Below are positions 61,047 to 64,000 of a stretch of DNA of 64,000 bases, piece after piece (position 1 is the first letter of the stretch; each line of letters begins with the position of its first letter). The DNA comes from Pseudomonas paeninsulae (GTDB taxonomy: Bacteria > Pseudomonadota > Gammaproteobacteria > Pseudomonadales > Pseudomonadaceae). The stretch spans positions 3,212,501-3,276,500 of the forward strand of contig NZ_CP141799.1 in NCBI RefSeq assembly GCF_035621475.1, read 5' to 3'. The translations under genes were made by a program, and so were the position numbers. Below the pieces are notes generated by a model. The model did no database searches. It was not told the origin of the DNA and saw nothing but the letters and a program-made list of their open reading frames with translations.

Positions 61047-63140
61047 ATGAAAATCAGCTTAATTTCTCTAGCGGTGGCAGCTGCCATTGTGGCTTGGGCA
61101 CCAATTAGTTTGGCTCGCCAGACTGTCGCGCCTCTAGGCGTAGTCGGAGCGGAAGGTGAGCTGAATGGTGTAGATACAACGGGTGGTGCCACATTGACCA
61201 TTACCGACGGCCAGAATATCAATACTAATAACGATCTTGGCGGTGCTTTTACCACTGATGCCCACCAAACGGGTGACCTCCTGTTCCTTGGCGACTCGAC
61301 CGTAACCGGCTCTACTGGTCAACCGGGGGTGCTGTTCCTCAATATCAGTGCCGGCGCTACTGGTAAAGAGGTAACCTTCAATGGCGATGTTCATGCAACT
61401 ACAACCCAGATTAGTGAGACCGGGACCATAAACTTCAATGGTGACGTTATCTCAGCCCCTGTGTTTGTCGGTGATGGTTTCCTTAATCTCGGTGCCGGCC
61501 ACTTGCTGACTGGTGCCATTACGACCAATACCGCAAATACCGGTACCTTGACGCTGAATAGCGGCAGTAATGTAAACGGCGCCATTGGTGGTGCAAGTGG
61601 GCTGAAGCAAATCATTGTATCGGGCGGTAATGCGTCCATTACCGGTGCGGTGCAAGCTCAAGGCTTCAGCCTCGGCGCGAACACCTTGAACATTACCGGG
61701 GCCTTGACCACTAACGCCAACGGCACGATTGCGACCACGCTTGCCGGTAATACCGTGTACGGTAATATCCAGCCGTCCGGCTCCTCGAATATTAATGCCG
61801 CCGGCATTACGGTGATCCCAACCGTATCTGGAGTATTGACCCCCGGCACGACGTTCAGGATTGTTGGCGGTCTCTCCGGCACCAACGGGGCGAACGTGAC
61901 TGTCCTCAACACCAACCCGCTGTACACCTTTTCCAGCGTGCCTACGACCACTGGCGACGTACTCATAACGGTTGAGTCGGTCCGCTTGGGCTCGCCTGCT
62001 GCCGACACAACAGCAGGGGCATTGCTGGGTGCGCCGGCTCCAGCAGGTTCCGCTTTGCTTGTCACTCAGGCCGCAGTCCTTGCTCTTCCCAATGCACCCG
62101 CCGTCAAGAATGCCCTGGCTCAGCTGGCCCCCAGCAGCACTAATCTGGCAGCACCTTGGGTTGCAGGGCAGGCGACGCGTCTTATGGAAGACATGTTGCT
62201 GAGTCGGGTGGACGAGATCCAGGACATTTGTTGTGACGCCAACTGTGAGCCCAATAAGCCCCAAGAAGTGCGTAAGTGTGAAGGTGACGAGCAACAGAAC
62301 AACTCGTGGGTTAAGAGTTTTGGTAGTTTAGGCAATCAAAATGAGGTGAATGATAGTAACGGCTACGACACTAAGACCTATGGCCTGGTGCTGGGCTATG
62401 ACCGGCCGGTGAGCGCCGACACCCGCATTGGTGTAAGCGCTGGTTATGCAAATAGCACAATTGACGGGAACGGTTCCTCTAGTGAGACAACAATAGATTC
62501 TTACCAACTGACGGGTTATCTCAACTACACGCCAGGCCCTTGGTATGTACAGGGTGCTTTGACAGCCGGGATAGACCAATATGAAGGGAAACGCCAAATC
62601 ATATTCCCAGGCGTGAATCGCGTCGCGAAATCTGACTACGATGGCCAGCAGTACACCGCGCTCGTCTCGGCAGGCAAACATTTTTACTTTGACCACGCGG
62701 TCACTGTTACACCGTTCGCGTCATTGCAGACATCGCTTATCAAAGTCGACAGTTATACCGAGCGCGGTGCTGGTGACGTGAATCATCGTGTGGATGACCA
62801 AGATTACAACCTTACTCAATCAGGCTTGGGCGTGAAGATCGAACGCATCATTCAATCCGGTGCTCGCACCTATTCCCCTGAGGCTCATGTCAAGTGGTTG
62901 CATGATTTCAGCGATACAACCACGGAGCAGAGCGCAGTGTTCACGGGTGGTGGCGCAGTGTTTAACGTGGAAGGGATAGAGCAGGATCGGGATCTGTACA
63001 ATGTCGGCGCGGGTATTACATTCCTGTCCTGCAATTGCGATAACAACTCTTGGACAGTCAAAGGGCAATACGACTACAAGTGGAATGATAGTGAATACTC
63101 GTCAAATCAATTGTCACTCATAGCGAGTCTCAAATACTGA
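61047..63140 (+). CDS. Autotransporter (type Va) with cysteine-bearing linker
   Basis: 697 residues from ATG 61047, chosen because a signal peptide (KISLISLAVAAAIVAWAPISLA) begins there; ATG 61011 would precede it by 12 residues. The passenger (about 25-350) is Gly/Thr/Asn-rich with short repeating strands (beta-helix type, e.g. TLTLNSGSNVNGAIGG). A linker helix (about 355-395) leads to a C-terminal barrel domain (about 430-697) ending in SLIASLKY. Six cysteines: 395, 396, 400 and 411 in the linker and 662 and 664 in the barrel, with none in the passenger, unusual for this class. No protease or adhesin motif recognised. Lower GC than the core genes, suggesting acquisition. Confidence 0.85.
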   Translation: MKISLISLAVAAAIVAWAPISLARQTVAPLGVVGAEGELNGVDTTGGATLTITDGQNINTNNDLGGAFTTDAHQTGDLLFLGDSTVTGSTGQPGVLFLNISAGATGKEVTFNGDVHATTTQISETGTINFNGDVISAPVFVGDGFLNLGAGHLLTGAITTNTANTGTLTLNSGSNVNGAIGGASGLKQIIVSGGNASITGAVQAQGFSLGANTLNITGALTTNANGTIATTLAGNTVYGNIQPSGSSNINAAGITVIPTVSGVLTPGTTFRIVGGLSGTNGANVTVLNTNPLYTFSSVPTTTGDVLITVESVRLGSPAADTTAGALLGAPAPAGSALLVTQAAVLALPNAPAVKNALAQLAPSSTNLAAPWVAGQATRLMEDMLLSRVDEIQDICCDANCEPNKPQEVRKCEGDEQQNNSWVKSFGSLGNQNEVNDSNGYDTKTYGLVLGYDRPVSADTRIGVSAGYANSTIDGNGSSSETTIDSYQLTGYLNYTPGPWYVQGALTAGIDQYEGKRQIIFPGVNRVAKSDYDGQQYTALVSAGKHFYFDHAVTVTPFASLQTSLIKVDSYTERGAGDVNHRVDDQDYNLTQSGLGVKIERIIQSGARTYSPEAHVKWLHDFSDTTTEQSAVFTGGGAVFNVEGIEQDRDLYNVGAGITFLSCNCDNNSWTVKGQYDYKWNDSEYSSNQLSLIASLKY

Positions 63141-63495
63141 TGTAATGTAGCTGGAACAGGCCTTGATTCTTGCTACGGAGTGTTATCGCATAGATCAAGG
63201 CCTGGCCATTTATTACAAGAAGTGCGGTAGGAATGTCAGCCACCTACACCCGATGCCAGGTTAGTTGTCGCCTCAGCTGATTTATCAAAACGATAGATAG
63301 ATTGGGGGCGTCAAAGAGAGCCGCCTCGATCTGGTAACATTGAACCTTGGCCTGCTTCCGGTAATGCGGAATCTTTTGGTGAAAGAGCCTGGAGTCAACC
63401 GGTAACTGGCCCTCTGCCTATCGTTTCAAGCGTTGTACTTATTCTATGAGTTCAAGGGGGGGATTACCAAGGGTACAAAGCCTTTATTTCCCCTC
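63141..63495. other. Spacer with a long-armed hairpin
   Basis: About 355 bp between two convergent genes. CAGGCCTTGAT (63157-63167) and ATCAAGGCCTG (63194-63204) form an 11-bp stem with a 26-nt loop just after the autotransporter stop; there is no U-tract. The rest shows no coding frame with family features. Confidence 0.55.
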
Positions 63496-63531
63496 TTACA
63501 AGAAAGGACCCAATCGGGTCCTTTCTTGTAA
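63496..63531 (-). terminator. Terminator of the ice-binding protein gene
   Basis: A perfect 16-bp stem: TTACAAGAAAGGACCC (63496-63511) and GGGTCCTTTCTTGTAA (63516-63531), loop AATC. It follows the minus-strand stop by 27 bp. Confidence 0.8.
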
Positions 63532-63558
63532 CGGCTTTCACACTATATATTGCGTATC

Positions 63559-64000
63559 TTACGGAGCAGGTTCTGCAACCACATTCTGCTGTAAGGTAAC
63601 CGCGGTATGCGCTAACAGTCGGCCATTAACCGTTGTACCGGTTTTGATGGTAATACCTTTTGCAGCGAGTATGACGCCTTCGAAGTGCGCATTCGTTCCG
63701 AGGGCTACGCTGGTACCGCCACCGACCTGCCAGTAGATGTTCTTGGCCTGTGCACCACCCGCCAAGACGATACTGCTGCTGTTAGCCTGGGTAAGATCAC
63801 CCGCTATCTGGAAAATCCAGACATCATTCGGACCACCCGAGAGGGTGACATCAGTGGAGATCAAAACATTGGAACTCCATTTGTAAAGGCCTGGATAGAG
63901 TGTCTTGCCACTGATATCGCCGGCATGCAATTCAGTATGGTCAGGCACTGTTCTGCCAGCGGCATCTGCGTAAGCGGTTCCCAAGTCAAGTACCGCGTTG
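63559..64000 (-). CDS. DUF3494 ice-binding protein, C-terminal part (5' end outside window)
   Basis: The frame stays open to the window edge; a TTG at 63984 is not a credible start because conserved sequence (NAVLDLGTAYADAAGR) continues beyond it. About 146 residues are visible. DUF3494 hallmarks: GDISGKTLYPGLYKWSS, VTLSGGPNDVWIFQIAGDL, AQAKNIYWQVGGGTSVALG and TVNGRLLAHTAVTLQQN, i.e. the C-terminal half of the discontinuous beta-solenoid with its flat ice-binding face. Such proteins are secreted or surface-bound, inhibit ice growth, and are often spread by horizontal transfer among cold-living microbes. The N-terminal signal and any anchor domain are not visible. Confidence 0.9.
   Translation of the reverse strand, partial: NAVLDLGTAYADAAGRTVPDHTELHAGDISGKTLYPGLYKWSSNVLISTDVTLSGGPNDVWIFQIAGDLTQANSSSIVLAGGAQAKNIYWQVGGGTSVALGTNAHFEGVILAAKGITIKTGTTVNGRLLAHTAVTLQQNVVAEPAP

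Noticed and set aside
63446..63736. 96-codon plus-strand frame overlapping the ice-binding gene
   Set aside because: It crosses the terminator hairpin and lies antisense to conserved DUF3494 sequence.
59197..64000. CRISPR array or tRNA-associated integration site near the accessory segment
   Set aside because: No regularly spaced repeats and no cloverleaf-like sequence were seen; the only mobile element with defined ends is the IS.

Overview
The window is about 64 kb of high-GC gammaproteobacterial chromosome, best explained as Pseudomonas in the broad sense. The evidence is gene content and order: htpG, two thioesterases, braB, sucDC-lpdG-sucBA-sdhBADC, gltA, a DUF3080 lipoprotein, tusA, rlmM, acnA and a PAS-type aerotaxis receptor. 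This closely follows the P. aeruginosa PAO1 stretch from about PA1561 (aer) to PA1597. The species cannot be fixed from sequence alone. REP-like GTAGCCCGGATGAAATCCGGG elements and a truncated GTAGGAGC-type element also fit Pseudomonas.

Layout. 1-11 kb: the end of a pirin, a dienelactone hydrolase, htpG behind a clear sigma-32 promoter, an unknown membrane protein, two overlapping hotdog thioesterases, a small lipoprotein, MAPEG and DUF599 membrane proteins, a methyl-accepting chemotaxis protein and the branched-chain amino acid carrier braB. 11-24 kb: the TCA-cycle block sdhCDAB-sucAB-lpdG-sucCD on the minus strand, divergent from gltA, with good sigma-70 promoters facing both ways. 24-43 kb: housekeeping and accessory metabolic genes. 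These are a START protein, a REC/DUF3369/GGDEF/EAL c-di-GMP phosphodiesterase, a 3-hydroxyisobutyrate dehydrogenase relative, an exonuclease, ppnP, an RhtA-type exporter, an ABC exporter, an NAD kinase-like protein, pdxB, a MATE pump, tusA, rlmM and acnA. 44-56.6 kb: an alginate operon, algD-alg8-alg44-algK-algE-algG-algX-algL-algA, on the minus strand. 57.6-59.2 kb: aer behind a sigma-28-type promoter. 59.5-64 kb: an AT-richer accessory segment with a complete IS5-family element flanked by TTAG duplications, a cysteine-bearing autotransporter, and the 3' part of a DUF3494 ice-binding protein running off the window.

How the genes work together. gltA, acnA, sucABCD/lpdG and sdhCDAB supply five consecutive TCA-cycle activities. 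In the alginate operon, AlgA and AlgD make GDP-mannuronate. Alg8 and the c-di-GMP-binding Alg44 polymerise it. AlgK, AlgX, AlgG and AlgL form the periplasmic scaffold and modification/clearance machinery, and AlgE is the outer-membrane exit.

Most notable observations: (1) the alginate operon has no algI, algJ or algF; only 186 bp, with a perfect 9-bp hairpin, separate algL from algA, yet AlgX still shows its acetyltransferase active-site motifs. (2) The operon sits between acnA and aer, which are neighbours in PAO1. (3) The roughly 1 kb upstream of algD is AT-rich and has no exact GAACTT AlgU -35 box. (4) The right end pairs an ice-binding protein with an autotransporter carrying six cysteines, four of them in the passenger-barrel linker. 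No CRISPR array, tRNA or rRNA was recognised.
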